64,000 nt of DNA from DATBQN01 sp963755825 (GTDB lineage: Bacteria > Acidobacteriota > Thermoanaerobaculia > Multivoradales > UBA5704). Position 1 is the stretch's first letter. The number at the start of each line of letters is the position of its first letter. This document shows positions 63,845 to 64,000 of this stretch, piece after piece. The translations under genes and the position numbers were made by a program. The stretch lies in assembly GCA_963755825.1 (NCBI GenBank), contig CAVWLA010000001.1:1054001-1118000 (forward strand), written 5' to 3'. Under the pieces are notes generated by a model. That model saw nothing but the letters and a program-made list of their open reading frames with translations, was not told where the DNA came from and did no database searches.

Positions 63845-64000
63845 TCAATGTCCACCGCAGCCGAAGGTACCGCGCGTCAGCACCGTCGAATCGCACTGCA
63901 CGGGAGTGGCCACGGCGTTGCCACCGTTGAACTCCGCCTTAGAGCCGAAGCTCAGCTTGACGTCCGCCGCCGGGTTGCCGCTGATCGTCGCATTGGCCAT
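63845..64000 (-). CDS. Small protein or C-terminal fragment at window edge
   Basis: A minus-strand frame of 51 codons runs from an ATG at 64000 to TGA at 63845: MANATISGNPAADVKLSF, then a Gly/Thr-rich part ending VLTRGTFGCGGH. Because it reaches the window edge it may be only the C-terminus of a longer gene. Two cysteines near the end are conspicuous. No family is recognised. It lies 35 nt upstream of the subunit-3 gene on the same strand. Confidence 0.45.
   Translation of the reverse strand: MANATISGNPAADVKLSFGSKAEFNGGNAVATPVQCDSTVLTRGTFGCGGH

Overview
The window is about 70% GC and densely packed with genes on both strands. It looks like chromosomal DNA of a Gram-negative bacterium. The gene content suggests Acidobacteriota, perhaps a Thermoanaerobaculia-like lineage: S9 peptidases, a short ECF-like sigma factor, DUF885 and HExxH metalloproteases, a FecR/DUF6600 protein, CRTAC1-type FG-GAP proteins, a GlgE pathway and lipoproteins. 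This placement is inference; no rRNA gene is present.

Layout. 1-14.4 kb is housekeeping: def (partial), a TPR/cyclic-nucleotide-fold protein, a FecR/DUF6600 protein, thiE, lspA, rluD, ald, a bactofilin, tRNA-Gly(CCC), glutaminyl cyclotransferase, a large zinc protease, an ABC1/UbiB-like kinase and a four-helix-bundle protein. 14.4-30.3 kb is an alpha-glucan and trehalose block on the minus strand (DUF3536/GH57 then treY; glgE, treS-maltokinase, malQ, glgB), interrupted only by nth. 30.6-31.5 kb holds a sigma factor and a candidate non-coding RNA that ends at an orphan UUCG-type terminator. 31.5-38.3 kb encodes an AttEFGH-like ABC system (ATPase, permease, lipocalin-like lipoprotein), split by an opposite-strand membrane TPR gene. 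38.4-52.4 kb carries two S9 peptidases, two neighbouring genes that each appear frameshifted, an ion transporter, DinB, a methyltransferase, a radical-SAM/SPASM-like protein without the radical-SAM cysteine motif, a TPP enzyme and a thioesterase. 52.4-55.3 kb is mobile DNA. 55.4-64 kb has a di-haem cytochrome c, two CRTAC1-like proteins, a TPR protein and a GMC oxidoreductase with its small subunit.

The most striking feature is a short dispersed repeat, GGTACCTGGCACC (reverse complement GGTGCCAGGTACC). It flanks a REP-associated tyrosine transposase (RAYT) gene, and that gene is split by a 1423-bp IS3-family element with a CGTG target duplication. Removing the IS and one CGTG copy restores a 306-codon frame with a plausible RAYT C-terminus. 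The same repeat occurs as clustered copies inside genes: six copies in a DinB gene, all read as Val-Pro-Gly-Thr, and seven in the leader of the AttH-like lipoprotein, mostly read as Tyr-Leu-Ala-Pro. Repeat spacings of 21 and 33 bp recur in both clusters. This looks like a REP/RAYT system whose repeats spread into reading frames and survive as in-frame peptide insertions.

Several genes have a -10-like hexamer only 6-9 nt before the start codon, which suggests that leaderless mRNAs are common here.
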